From Halioxenophilus sp033283405 (GTDB lineage Bacteria > Pseudomonadota > Gammaproteobacteria > Pseudomonadales > Cellvibrionaceae), in contig NZ_JAWMQR010000001.1 of assembly GCF_033283405.1 (NCBI RefSeq), forward strand, positions 1,240,001-1,304,000: a stretch of 64,000 nucleotides of DNA, written 5' to 3'. The translations under genes were made by a program, and so were the position numbers. The notes below the pieces were generated by a model. That model saw nothing but the letters and a program-made list of their open reading frames with translations. It had not been told where the DNA came from and searched no databases. Position 1 is the first letter of the stretch. Every line of letters starts with the position of its first letter. Below are positions 53,607 through 62,803 of the stretch, in pieces.

Positions 53607-54766
53607 GCCTCTGCCTCCACTTGTGCCAGATAGCGTGAATTATCCTGGCCCAGCGCCGGTGCCGGCGTGTTCAACGCCGCCGGGGTAAGGCTCATTTTAT
53701 AGGGCACAGTGGGGTAGCTCACGGCACCCAAGTGTGGGTGGTCGACCGTTTTAAAATATTCCCTGAATTGATACTGAGGGCAGTGCAGCAGATCGCCGGT
53801 GTTGTTCACCGGCACCACTATCAAACCCAGCTTTTGCGCGGTCTCCGCCACGGACTCTTTCTTCTGGCTCAGCAACCATTCACCAATATGCTGTCGGCAG
53901 ACAGCCACCCGCTCGGGCGTACATTCACGCTCCAGCCAATTCTCAGGGAAATCGGCCATCCAGGCCGGCGCACCGAGCATGGTGGCCAATGCCTGCCAGT
54001 GTGTGGGGGCGGACATCCAGATATAGATAAAACCATCGGCACAGGGGTAGATATCGGCCGGACCGGCCAGGTCGTAGGCGCGGCGATCATTACTAACATT
54101 CATATCGCCGGCGATCATCTGCCCCAGAACATAGTCGGTGCGCGAAGCCATCACCGCCTGTTTGGAGATATCGATAAAACGCCCCAAGCCGCTCGCTTCC
54201 CGTTCGAACAGCGCCGCCGTAATACAGAGCGCGGCATCCAGGCCGGATTCGTAACTGACCAGATGCGGCCCCGGCCCTTTCAAGGGTGGTTTGGCAGGGT
54301 CGGCGGCACTGGGCGTGTGGTAACCCCAACCGCTGGCGTGCAACACATTGAGATCCTCCAACTGGGCATACTCATTGGACTGCTCAAAGCCCATGGGGGT
54401 AATCACACACACCGAGAGTTTGGGGTTGGCGGCCAGCATCTGCTCGGGCGTTAACGCCAAAGCCTCAAACCAGGCGGCCGCTTGATCGCACACCAGCACA
54501 TCCACCTTGGCCAGCAGTGATACTAAAATTGCGCGGCCGGCATCTGCATCGAGCGCCACACCGATCGAATGTTTGTTGGTATTCAGATAGGCAAACAGGC
54601 CGCTTTCGCCCGCGGCAAACGGTGGCAGTGACCGGGTGGGGCTGCCACCGTCGGGCGCTTCGCATTTAATGACTTCCGCACCGAAATCCGCCAACAGCTT
54701 GCCGCAGTATTCGGCACTGACGGTGGTGGCGATCTCCAGTACTTTGATATTGGTTAGTGCAGACAC
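53603..54766 (-). CDS. Class III CoA-transferase (CaiB/BaiF), partner subunit lacking the catalytic Asp
   Basis: The 387-residue protein is a diverged CaiB/BaiF member (VLEIATTVSAEYCGKLLADFG at the N-terminus, GLGRFIDISKQAVM in the middle). Aligned backward from the conserved FID block, the catalytic Asp of the neighbouring gene is Ser here (S171 in HLVSYESG). This fits a non-catalytic or structural partner. The start is GTG 54766 with GGAG about 8 nt upstream. Its stop overlaps the next start by 4 nt, which couples synthesis of the two subunits. Confidence 0.88.
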   Translation of the reverse strand: MSALTNIKVLEIATTVSAEYCGKLLADFGAEVIKCEAPDGGSPTRSLPPFAAGESGLFAYLNTNKHSIGVALDADAGRAILVSLLAKVDVLVCDQAAAWFEALALTPEQMLAANPKLSVCVITPMGFEQSNEYAQLEDLNVLHASGWGYHTPSAADPAKPPLKGPGPHLVSYESGLDAALCITAALFEREASGLGRFIDISKQAVMASRTDYVLGQMIAGDMNVSNDRRAYDLAGPADIYPCADGFIYIWMSAPTHWQALATMLGAPAWMADFPENWLERECTPERVAVCRQHIGEWLLSQKKESVAETAQKLGLIVVPVNNTGDLLHCPQYQFREYFKTVDHPHLGAVSYPTVPYKMSLTPAALNTPAPALGQDNSRYLAQVEAEA

Positions 54767-54804
54767 CCGTCGGGCTCCTGTGTTAACGCGGTTTTGCTGT
54801 GTGG

Positions 54805-55776
54805 TTATGGTTTTTTACGGTTGGAACGCTGCAGGCGCCACTCCGGTGGGTACTGCATATCGATATCCTTAACCACATTGTTCAAGCCCTTATTGAAGGT
54901 CTCTTCACCAAACGCCACATCAGAAGCACGATCGTTTTTCATCATCGGCAACATGCCTTCGACAAAACCGGTGAGCAGGCTGCCCATGTACTCGCCGTTG
55001 TACTGCTTGTACATCTCCATAAAGGTTTTCTGTACCTGTACCACATCCATGGGCCGGGTGCGGGCGCAGGCCTCGGCGTACTTTTTGGTCTCCTGCTCCA
55101 GCTGCTCGCGCTCAACCACACTGTTGATGAAATTGCACTTATCCATCTCTTCAGCGGTGAAGGGGCGACCAGTGAATAACATTTCCGAAAACTTGCGCAG
55201 GCCGATGGTCTCTATCCAGGTCCACAGGCGTGGGCCCCAACCCACGTAGCGAAATGAGGGGTGGCCAAACAGGGCATCGTCGGCACTGACCAGAAGATCG
55301 GCATCGGCACATTGATAAAAATGCCAGCCGTAGCAGTAGCCCTTGGCCTCCACAATGCTGATCTTTTTAAACTCCTGCAGGGGCCGGTTACCGGCCGCCG
55401 CTTTGGCGTAGTGATCGGTCATGCCGTGCAGGAAGCGGAAGGAGTCGCGGGGTGGGTATTTTACATCTGGGTCGTTGATGCCAAATTCGTGCAGCAGGGA
55501 GATATCTTCGCCGTCGCCCTTGTAGAAATCGGCCTGTTCCGGCAGATCGCCACCGGTGCCGAAGTTGTCACCCTCGCCGCGAATCACCAACACTTTAACG
55601 TCGTCATCGATATTGGCCTTGTGCACCAGTTCAGCGTAGAGCTGGCGCATGCCGGTGGTGGCGGCGTTGTGCGCCTCCGGCCGGGTAAAGGTTATGGTGG
55701 CGATGCGCGTTGCTTTATCTTTCTCGTAACGGATCCACTGTTTCGCTTCTTCTTTTAATTCTTGAAAATCTCTCAT
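54805..55776 (-). CDS. Enoyl-CoA hydratase/isomerase-like protein (long crotonase)
   Basis: The protein of about 323 residues has the crotonase fold with oxyanion segments GEGDNFGTGGDLPEQ and EAKGYCYGWHFYQCADADL. It has an insertion of about 40 residues after the first segment and a C-terminal extension. The usual catalytic Glu positions read GHPSFRYVGWGP, so the reaction may differ from simple hydration. ATG 55776 is chosen over GTG 55800 because AAGGTGG lies about 8 nt upstream. It leads a minus-strand transcript with the CoA-transferase pair, from a promoter carrying the shared inverted repeat. Confidence 0.87.
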   Translation of the reverse strand: MRDFQELKEEAKQWIRYEKDKATRIATITFTRPEAHNAATTGMRQLYAELVHKANIDDDVKVLVIRGEGDNFGTGGDLPEQADFYKGDGEDISLLHEFGINDPDVKYPPRDSFRFLHGMTDHYAKAAAGNRPLQEFKKISIVEAKGYCYGWHFYQCADADLLVSADDALFGHPSFRYVGWGPRLWTWIETIGLRKFSEMLFTGRPFTAEEMDKCNFINSVVEREQLEQETKKYAEACARTRPMDVVQVQKTFMEMYKQYNGEYMGSLLTGFVEGMLPMMKNDRASDVAFGEETFNKGLNNVVKDIDMQYPPEWRLQRSNRKKP

Positions 55777-55823
55777 TACGGATACCACCTTTACAGTCAC
55801 TCTTAACAGTCGCTACACTATTA

Positions 55824-55841
55824 TTCAACACTACTGTTCAA
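55824..55841. promoter_or_regulatory. Operator-like inverted repeat shared with 2138-2155
   Basis: TTCAACA-N4-TGTTCAA lies between the divergent crotonase and AraC genes. Flanking bases extend partial symmetry (attattcaaca and tgttcaatagt). The element at 2138-2155 differs in one arm base only. A common dimeric regulator is likely. Confidence 0.55.
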
Positions 55842-55945
55842 TAGTATAAAAGACCACTCGCTAAAACAATCTTGCCAGCCGGCGCGCGCTCCACTCACAA
55901 TGATTCTTCGCATGCCCACTGCCAGCCCATAAGAGAGATAACAGA

Positions 55946-57028
55946 ATGAGTAGCGCCGCTTCGTTTTTCAGCCTGGACGGCCCCCTGGACTCTATGCCTG
56001 CCGAAGGCCAGATGCGCAGTGCCAACCTCAGTGGCTTCAACACCTTAATCCAGCGCATTGGCGGCGAACCCAGAGCCATTCTCGAGAAGTTCGATATCGA
56101 CCCCTGGTTGGCCCGGGACCCGGACCACTTTATTCCTGTTAAGTCTCTCGTCGACCTACTCGAGTACTGCAGCAAGGCATTCGACGAACCCCTGTTTGGT
56201 GCCCGCCTTGCCCGGCTGCAGGAACCGGATGTATTTGGTTGCGTTACCGCCCTCTGCCGCTCCGCCACCAATCTGCATGAATCACTCAACCGATTTATCG
56301 ATTTTATTCCGGTTGTGCACTCGCCCAGCGCCGAGTTACGCCTGGCAATCGGCTCGGAAATCACCGAGCTGCATTGGTATGTACCACAGACCCTGGGCCG
56401 TAATGACCAGGCCAACTTCCAGGCCGTGGTACTCAAACTCAAACTGCTGCAACAAATCGGTGGCCCCGATTTCCGGCCGCTCTATGTCTCGCTCTCCAAC
56501 GAGGTGCGCGAGCGCGATATCGCCGAACTCGAGCGCTATCTCGGCTGCCCGCTGCGCCAGGATATCGAAGGCGACGCTATCGCCTTTGACACCGATTTCC
56601 TCAGCCATCCAGTCGCCAGCGCCAACCGGCTTATCTACAAACTGCTGGGCGGTTACCTGGATAAGGTAAAAGCCGCCGCCCGCAAAACCACTGTCGAACG
56701 CGTGCAGGACTACGTGCGCGGCGCCCTCGCTTCACGCAGCTGCACCATCGAGCGCTGCGCCGATAAGCTCGGTATGTCGGTACGCACGCTGCAGTCCCAC
56801 CTAAGCGACGCCGACCAGAAATTCTCCGACATTCTGGAGCACCAGCGCACCGAACTCGCCAAGGACTACCTGCAACAGGAGCAGCTCTCCCTGGACGATG
56901 TTGCCGCCAACCTGGGCTATGCCGAGCAGTCCAGCTTTGGCCGCGCCTTTAAACGCTGGACCGGGCAGACCCCAAAACAGTTTCGCCGTGTGGTACTGGG
57001 CGCCAGTGCCGACTCCGTCAGCGACTAA
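55946..57028 (+). CDS. AraC-family transcriptional regulator (arabinose-binding-like N-domain)
   Basis: The 360-residue protein has the long N-terminal domain common in proteobacterial AraC regulators of lipid and steroid genes (NLSGFNTLIQRIGGEPRAIL, then PDVFGCVTALCRSATNLHESL). The C-terminal HTH pair is CTIERCADKLGMSVRTLQSHL and LDDVAANLGYAEQSSFGRAFKRWTG. It is divergent from the crotonase/CoA-transferase transcript and convergent with the HyuA gene. It probably activates one or both flanking units in response to the substrate. Confidence 0.92.
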   Translation: MSSAASFFSLDGPLDSMPAEGQMRSANLSGFNTLIQRIGGEPRAILEKFDIDPWLARDPDHFIPVKSLVDLLEYCSKAFDEPLFGARLARLQEPDVFGCVTALCRSATNLHESLNRFIDFIPVVHSPSAELRLAIGSEITELHWYVPQTLGRNDQANFQAVVLKLKLLQQIGGPDFRPLYVSLSNEVRERDIAELERYLGCPLRQDIEGDAIAFDTDFLSHPVASANRLIYKLLGGYLDKVKAAARKTTVERVQDYVRGALASRSCTIERCADKLGMSVRTLQSHLSDADQKFSDILEHQRTELAKDYLQQEQLSLDDVAANLGYAEQSSFGRAFKRWTGQTPKQFRRVVLGASADSVSD

Positions 57029-57110
57029 TACCGGTCAATCTATTCACGCATTTCTTACTAACCACTATTCAGCGCAGCCTCCCTGCCGCGCTGGTTAAGC
57101 CGGTTACGGC

Positions 57111-59195
57111 TCAATTCACCTGATACACCCGGCGCAGCTCGTAGTCGCCGGCGTCATCGACCAACGCCTTCCAGTGTGGGTAGACGACAATGGTGGTGAA
57201 AGTCTCTTCGATAATGGCCGGGCCCATCACCTCGCTGCCGGGTGGCAGATCGCTACCGCGGTAGATATTGGTCTCTTTAAAGCCCTCACCCAGATTGGCA
57301 CGACGGGTGCGATAGGGGCTGGCCGCGACGCTCTTGGCGTTAAAGCCCTCGCCCACCACCGGTGATGGCGTGTTCACACTGCTCACCAGGCGCACACCGA
57401 TAATCTCCGGCAGCTCGGCATCGCGAATATGGCCAAACTCCTGCAGGTGGCGCTCGTTAAAGGCCGCCAGTGCCTTGTCGCCCAGCCCCTCGTACACGAA
57501 GGAGAGATCCCCCGCGCCGGTGGCGGAGAACATATCGAAGCTGATCGCCCAGTTCTGGCCGCGATAGCGCATATTGAGCTGGTAGTGAGCGGTGATCTGA
57601 TCGCGGCTGAACTTGGCGTCCTGGAAGTATTTCACCGCCCGGAGTTCGAGCTCCTGCCAGAGCGCTTTCAGTTTCTCCAGGTCCGGCGCTTCCACACCAC
57701 AGATACAGGAGCGCTCTTCGTCGATGGTGGGCTTGGCCACCAGGGTACCCAGAGCCGAGAAGGTGGGTGACGCTTTCGGCACCAATACCCGGTCGATACC
57801 CAAGGCATCGGCGTGTACCGCGGCGAAGGCCGGGCCGTTACCGCCGTAGGCAAGCATGGCCATATCCTGCGGGTCGACCCCTTTGCCGGCAGTGGTGCGG
57901 CGTACCCCTTGAATCATATTGGCGTTAACCACCCGCCAGCTGTCGAAGGCGGCCTCTTCGGCGCTGTATCCCATCTCATCGCCGATGGCCTGGAATGCCT
58001 CTTCCACCCCAGCGCGACTCAGTGAAAAGCTGCCGCCGGCAAAGTCGGTCTCATCGGAGAGAATCCCCAGCATCAGCAGAGCGTCGGTCACAGTCGGCTG
58101 GGTACCGCCACGGCCGTAACAGATGGGGCCGGGCTCGGAGCCGGCAGAAGCCGGGCCGACCTGAATCTCGCCACCTTTAACGTGGCAAATGGAGCCACCA
58201 CCGGCACCCAGAGTCTCGACCTGCACCATGGGCACACCGACCAGGTTGCGGTGGTGAATGTTCCAGCCGGCCACCGCTGGCGCCTGGCCGTTAACCACCA
58301 TCGACATATCGTAGGAGGTACCGCCCATATCGACGCACAACAGGTTGCGCGCCCCCTTGGCGGTACCGGCGTGGGCCGAGCCGATCACCCCGCCGGCGGG
58401 GCCGGAGGCCAGTACGCGGATGGGCGAGCCATCGATATACTCTTTGGTCATCACCCCGCCGCTGGCCTGCATCACCATCAGCTGGTTTTGGTAACCGCCC
58501 TCTTGCAGGCGGGAGACCAGCTTCTCCAGGTAGGAGGTGACCCGCGGCGCCACGTAGGCGTTCACCACGGTGGTGCTGGTGCGGTCAAACTCCGGGCTGC
58601 GCGGCAGCACCATGTGCGATACCGAAATATTCACCTCGGGCATCTCCTCGCGCACAATGGCCGCCACCCGCTGTTCATGCTCGGCATTCACAAACGAGAA
58701 CAGCAGCGAAATAGCCACCGACTCGACATTCTGTTTTGTCAGCCGGCGACAAGCATCGCGGACAGCGTTCTCATCGAGCTCTTTGTAAATGCTGCCGTCG
58801 GCCAGGATGCGCTCGGGCACCGTCAGGCGACGACGGCGGGGAGTAATCTGTTGCGGCGGCGTCAGGCGCACATCCCAAATGTCCTCTTTAAAACCACGTC
58901 GGTACTCCACCTCATCGCGAAAACCCTCGGTGGTGATCAGGCCGGTCACTGCGCCGTTCATCTCAATCAGAGTGTTGTCGGCGATGGTGGTGCCGTGCAC
59001 GATGGCATCGCATTGGCCGAGGAAATCCGAGAGCGTCAGCCCCTCTTTTTTGGCCAATACTTCCAGGCCGTGCATCACCCCCAAAGAGCGATCTTCCGGA
59101 GTACTTAAATTTTTGTGCAGTATCACTTCGTCGCCCTTGAGCATGGCGAAGTCAGTAAACGTACCGCCGATATCGATACCTACGCGATAACTCAT
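57111..59195 (-). CDS. Hydantoinase/oxoprolinase family protein, HyuA-like subunit
   Basis: The 694-residue protein has the ASKHA-type N-terminus YRVGIDIGGTFTDFAML and the family blocks GTTIADNTLIEMNGAVTGLI, LASGPAGGVIGSAHAG, CVDMGGTSYDMSMV and LGAGGGSICHV. Members include hydantoinase A, 5-oxoprolinase and the acetone/acetophenone carboxylase subunits, which phosphorylate their substrate with ATP. Its start overlaps the HyuB stop by 4 nt. In this setting it may hydrolyse a cyclic amide or lactone, or carboxylate a ketone; the sequence alone does not decide. Confidence 0.9.
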   Translation of the reverse strand: MSYRVGIDIGGTFTDFAMLKGDEVILHKNLSTPEDRSLGVMHGLEVLAKKEGLTLSDFLGQCDAIVHGTTIADNTLIEMNGAVTGLITTEGFRDEVEYRRGFKEDIWDVRLTPPQQITPRRRRLTVPERILADGSIYKELDENAVRDACRRLTKQNVESVAISLLFSFVNAEHEQRVAAIVREEMPEVNISVSHMVLPRSPEFDRTSTTVVNAYVAPRVTSYLEKLVSRLQEGGYQNQLMVMQASGGVMTKEYIDGSPIRVLASGPAGGVIGSAHAGTAKGARNLLCVDMGGTSYDMSMVVNGQAPAVAGWNIHHRNLVGVPMVQVETLGAGGGSICHVKGGEIQVGPASAGSEPGPICYGRGGTQPTVTDALLMLGILSDETDFAGGSFSLSRAGVEEAFQAIGDEMGYSAEEAAFDSWRVVNANMIQGVRRTTAGKGVDPQDMAMLAYGGNGPAFAAVHADALGIDRVLVPKASPTFSALGTLVAKPTIDEERSCICGVEAPDLEKLKALWQELELRAVKYFQDAKFSRDQITAHYQLNMRYRGQNWAISFDMFSATGAGDLSFVYEGLGDKALAAFNERHLQEFGHIRDAELPEIIGVRLVSSVNTPSPVVGEGFNAKSVAASPYRTRRANLGEGFKETNIYRGSDLPPGSEVMGPAIIEETFTTIVVYPHWKALVDDAGDYELRRVYQVN

Positions 59196-61012
59196 GATCT
59201 TGCTCCTTGGGCGGCGCTCATCTCTTGGCGCAATGCGGCGGTGGCATCGACATCCACCTCCAGGTCGTACTCCTCAAGGCTACCGGTGAGCACCACGCCA
59301 TATTTTTCACGGGCGGCTTGCAGGCTGACGTACTCGTCGAGCACATCCTCCTTTACCGACTCTGGGTCACGTTTGAGAGCCGCACCGAAGCCGGCGCCGC
59401 CGCCGTGTTGATAAGCGATGACCGCACCCTTGGGCAGCATGGCCTGGGCGGTCAGCTCAATTTTGTATTCATTCTCGGTGCCCACCTCAAAGTGGTTGCT
59501 GTAGGGGATGGCGTCGTCGCCACCACACATACCGCGCAACGGGTGCTTGGCAGAGACCATCCAGGCCATGGCCGAGGTTGGCTCCAACACCTTTTTCACA
59601 TTGAGGCTGCCCGGGGCACCGCGCCACTGGCCGGCGCCACCGCCGTCGGTGACCATCTCCCGGCTCATATTAATCACCGGGAAGCGCACCTCGGCGTCTT
59701 CCGCCTCTGACAGCAGCAGGTTACCCAGTGCCGACGGGCAGGAACCCCAGCCATCGATGCCCTGCACGGCGGAGGAGTCCATCGAGCGGGTGTCCACCCC
59801 CTGGTCCATCCACATCATGCCGTTGTCGTAAAAACCGATCACCGCGTTGGGCATACCAATCTTGTAGACCTGGGGCTGGGCGCGACCGGGCACCACCTCC
59901 GACAGCGCCACACACACCGCCTCGGTGATCTCACAAGCGGGGTGGAAGGAGCCCAGGGCAGCAGGTTTGTTCGGTGGCGGGTGGGCGATACAACCTTCCG
60001 GGATGATCATCTCCACGGCGTTGAACAGCCCTTCGTTTTTGGGAATGGTGGGGTCTACCATCGCCACCAGCTGGGTCATGATGTAGCCACGGCTGTTGCC
60101 GAAGGTGTTCCACACACCGACCAGCTCCTGGCGGTCGTCGGTACCGGTGAGGTCAACGCTGAGCTTGTCACCATCGACCTTACAGGCGACGTGTACTTTT
60201 ACATCCGGTGTGCCCTGGGTATCGGCATCCACCCACACATCGGCCTCGTAGGTGCCGTCCGGCCAAGCACTCACCTCTTCCCGGAAACGGGCTTCGGAGT
60301 GGTCGATCATGTAGTTGACCGCCGACTTCACCTTGTCGGCGCCCCACTTGCGAATCAGATCTTCATAGGCTTTTACCGCCTTCTGCACACCACTGATCAT
60401 GGCCGCCAGGTCGCCGGCAAAGGTGGCGAAGCGGTTGTTGCGCTCCACCAGCTTGATCACATCGCGCCGTTTTTCACCGCGGTGAACCAGCTTCAAACAG
60501 GGAATAGCCAAACCTTCGGTGAAGATATCGGTCGCCTCCAGGGTAAAACCACCTGGGTCTTTACCACCGGTGTCGCCTTGGTGCGCCTGCAGCGCCTGCA
60601 CCAGAATCAGCTCGCCGTTGTCATCGAAGACGGGGGCGTAGACGTTGTAATCCGGCAGGTGACCGCCGCCGTGGTCCGGGTCGTTACCCAGGAAGACATC
60701 ACCCGGGCCCCAGTCGTACTCTTCAAAGTTCATCAGTCCGTAGCGCACGGTGAGCTGGGTCACGAAGGTAAGGTGCGGCGTACCAATGGAGCCCACCGCC
60801 AGGCGGCCATGGGCATCAATCACGCTACAGTTGCGTTCGTTGGATTGGTTGATGATGGGGGATGAAGCCGCCCGGCCCAGGTGGGTGGCCGCCTCAAAGC
60901 AGATGGTTTCAAGTGCCCCGCGAATAATGCTGGCGGTGACGGTGTCGACGCTGGCGGAGGTTGGCAGTGGCGCGCGCGGGGCGGCCAGTTTTCTATTGAG
61001 CTCAAAAGACAT
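59192..61012 (-). CDS. Hydantoinase/oxoprolinase family protein, HyuB-like subunit
   Basis: The protein of about 606 residues matches HyuB: CFEAATHLGRAASSPIINQ, GDVFLGNDPDHGGGHLPDYN, QAHQGDTGGKDPGGF, and the glycine-rich GGGAGQWRGAPGSL and QHGGGAGFGAALKRDPE blocks. It is the second subunit of the ATP-dependent hydantoinase/carboxylase group. ATG 61012 is chosen because GAGG lies 9 nt upstream; an in-frame start at 61042 lacks a ribosome site. It is co-transcribed with HyuA. No third small subunit, as found in acetone carboxylase, is adjacent. Confidence 0.9.
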   Translation of the reverse strand: MSFELNRKLAAPRAPLPTSASVDTVTASIIRGALETICFEAATHLGRAASSPIINQSNERNCSVIDAHGRLAVGSIGTPHLTFVTQLTVRYGLMNFEEYDWGPGDVFLGNDPDHGGGHLPDYNVYAPVFDDNGELILVQALQAHQGDTGGKDPGGFTLEATDIFTEGLAIPCLKLVHRGEKRRDVIKLVERNNRFATFAGDLAAMISGVQKAVKAYEDLIRKWGADKVKSAVNYMIDHSEARFREEVSAWPDGTYEADVWVDADTQGTPDVKVHVACKVDGDKLSVDLTGTDDRQELVGVWNTFGNSRGYIMTQLVAMVDPTIPKNEGLFNAVEMIIPEGCIAHPPPNKPAALGSFHPACEITEAVCVALSEVVPGRAQPQVYKIGMPNAVIGFYDNGMMWMDQGVDTRSMDSSAVQGIDGWGSCPSALGNLLLSEAEDAEVRFPVINMSREMVTDGGGAGQWRGAPGSLNVKKVLEPTSAMAWMVSAKHPLRGMCGGDDAIPYSNHFEVGTENEYKIELTAQAMLPKGAVIAYQHGGGAGFGAALKRDPESVKEDVLDEYVSLQAAREKYGVVLTGSLEEYDLEVDVDATAALRQEMSAAQGARS

Positions 61013-61210
61013 GTATCTGATCCTCTTCTGCCCAGCACACACTTGTTGTTGTAATTGGCTGTGGCTGGTGGACGGCGCCTAATCTGTGTGCGCATGTTAA
61101 AGCCCCGCAAGAGGATATTTCCCGACTGAACACGTAAGCTTATCGACAGTTTACGCAGCACTGCAGGAAATGCCGATTAGCCCTTCCCTAGGCTAATCAG
61201 CAGCAGCTTT

Positions 61211-62803
61211 TTAATACAGCTGTGGAATAAGCGACTCCATAATACGCTCCGCATTGGCGGCAATGGTGAGCGAGGGATTGGCGGCGGCGGTTGAGCCCGG
61301 CATCAGGCTGCCATCCACCACAAACAGATTGCTCTGGCCATAGACCTCGCCCAGCTCGCTGGTGGCCGCCCCCATCACCGCGCCACCCAGTGGGTGCCAA
61401 ATGGCAGAGGAGGAACCAATCGCCGAGCCCGGAATAACACCGTTATCGAGATGCTGCATTTTTGCCAAACTGATGTAGTGCGCCTGGCGGTCCAGCTGAT
61501 TGGCAGCTTCCGGATAGGAGACAAACGCCGCGTTGGTGGCCGGGTTGTAACTGACACTGCCCAAAGCGTCGGGCACACTCATCGCCATGTGCAGCTGCAG
61601 GCGCACCCCGTCAGGTAGCCCCTGGGCGCCACCTGACGAAGGCGAATGCATAAAGCCCACGGTTTTGATTGGGTTATTAGTATCGTGCGCCGCCACACAC
61701 GGGGGCCCACCCTGAATGGGGTTAACCGCCGGGTTGTAGATCAGCCGGCCCATCAGCTCATCGCCATTGCCACCCCAATTTTGACCAACCTGATCATTAA
61801 GGCCGGTCAGATCACCCAACGCCTTGGCTTTCAAAAGCAGCTTGGGAGTATTGACCGCGCCCGCCGCCATAAACAGGTATTGGCAGTAGATCACATGGCG
61901 ATAGAGCAGATCGCCCAATTCATTGAGCACCTCACAGTGCACTTCGTAACTGTCACCCCAGGTCTGTTTAACCGTGGTCACATTGTGCAGGGTGAAAATC
62001 GATACTTTGCCGGTGGCGGCGGCCTGGTTGATGTAGTTTTTATCGAGGGTGTTTTTGGCATTGCTGTTACAGCCGTAAACGTATTCACCCACCGAGGCAA
62101 ACGGGTTGATCTCACCGGTCACCTCTTTGCGAATCACATTCCAGTTAAAACCGACGTGCGAACGGGTCACCGTCAAACCAGCGGCGGTGGCGTTATCGAT
62201 AAAGGTTTTAATGGCGCTGTATTGGTTGGTGTTGAGGATATCTTCCGGAATGGTACCGCCACTCACCAACGACAACACCCGTGGGTAGTACTGGCTGTCC
62301 ATCTGGTCGTAGTTGATAAACGGGAACACCTGCTCAAACAGATCCCGGCGCGGTTGCAGCAGGACACCACCATAAACCAGGGAGCCACCGCCCAAACCGG
62401 CACCCACCACCGAATGAGTGGTGTCGCCGTTAATGCGCTCCAGCAAACCGGTATAACGAGAAACCGGGTAGTTGCCCGTGGCGCCATCAACATCGCCCAG
62501 CCAGGTGGTGCGGCCATCGCCGTTGAGCGCGGCATCGGCCACCACGGGAAAGGTATCTTCGCCCTGGTACTGCCAATACTTTCCACGCTCAATTAGCGCC
62601 GTGCTCTTACCGGCCAGCCCCAAACGCAGAGCCGCCACCGAACCACCAAAACCGGAGCCAATTACGGCGCATTTGCGGTAACTAAAGTAGGTGGGCACCA
62701 GCGAACCCATGGTGGCATTGGCGGCAACACTGCCGGCCGCGGCCGAAGCCGCCCCCAAATAAGCACTTCCCTTGATAAAATTACGACGATTTATATTTTT
62801 CAT
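61211..62803 (-). CDS. Tat-exported GMC oxidoreductase, cholesterol-oxidase-like
   Basis: This 530-residue precursor has a twin-arginine signal (NRRNFIKG, R6-R7) followed by a hydrophobic Ala-rich stretch to about 30. The FAD motif IGSGFGGSVAALRLG lies at 48-62. Similarity to class I cholesterol oxidases is strong by eye (LDKNYINQAAATGKVSIFTL; WHPLGGAVMG with H470; DGSLMPGSTAAANPSLTI with N509), matching the catalytic His and Asn of the Streptomyces enzyme. The Glu that serves as isomerisation base there seems absent. It would oxidise a 3-hydroxysteroid outside the cytoplasm using O2 or a membrane acceptor. Start ATG 62803. Confidence 0.88.
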   Translation of the reverse strand: MKNINRRNFIKGSAYLGAASAAAGSVAANATMGSLVPTYFSYRKCAVIGSGFGGSVAALRLGLAGKSTALIERGKYWQYQGEDTFPVVADAALNGDGRTTWLGDVDGATGNYPVSRYTGLLERINGDTTHSVVGAGLGGGSLVYGGVLLQPRRDLFEQVFPFINYDQMDSQYYPRVLSLVSGGTIPEDILNTNQYSAIKTFIDNATAAGLTVTRSHVGFNWNVIRKEVTGEINPFASVGEYVYGCNSNAKNTLDKNYINQAAATGKVSIFTLHNVTTVKQTWGDSYEVHCEVLNELGDLLYRHVIYCQYLFMAAGAVNTPKLLLKAKALGDLTGLNDQVGQNWGGNGDELMGRLIYNPAVNPIQGGPPCVAAHDTNNPIKTVGFMHSPSSGGAQGLPDGVRLQLHMAMSVPDALGSVSYNPATNAAFVSYPEAANQLDRQAHYISLAKMQHLDNGVIPGSAIGSSSAIWHPLGGAVMGAATSELGEVYGQSNLFVVDGSLMPGSTAAANPSLTIAANAERIMESLIPQLY

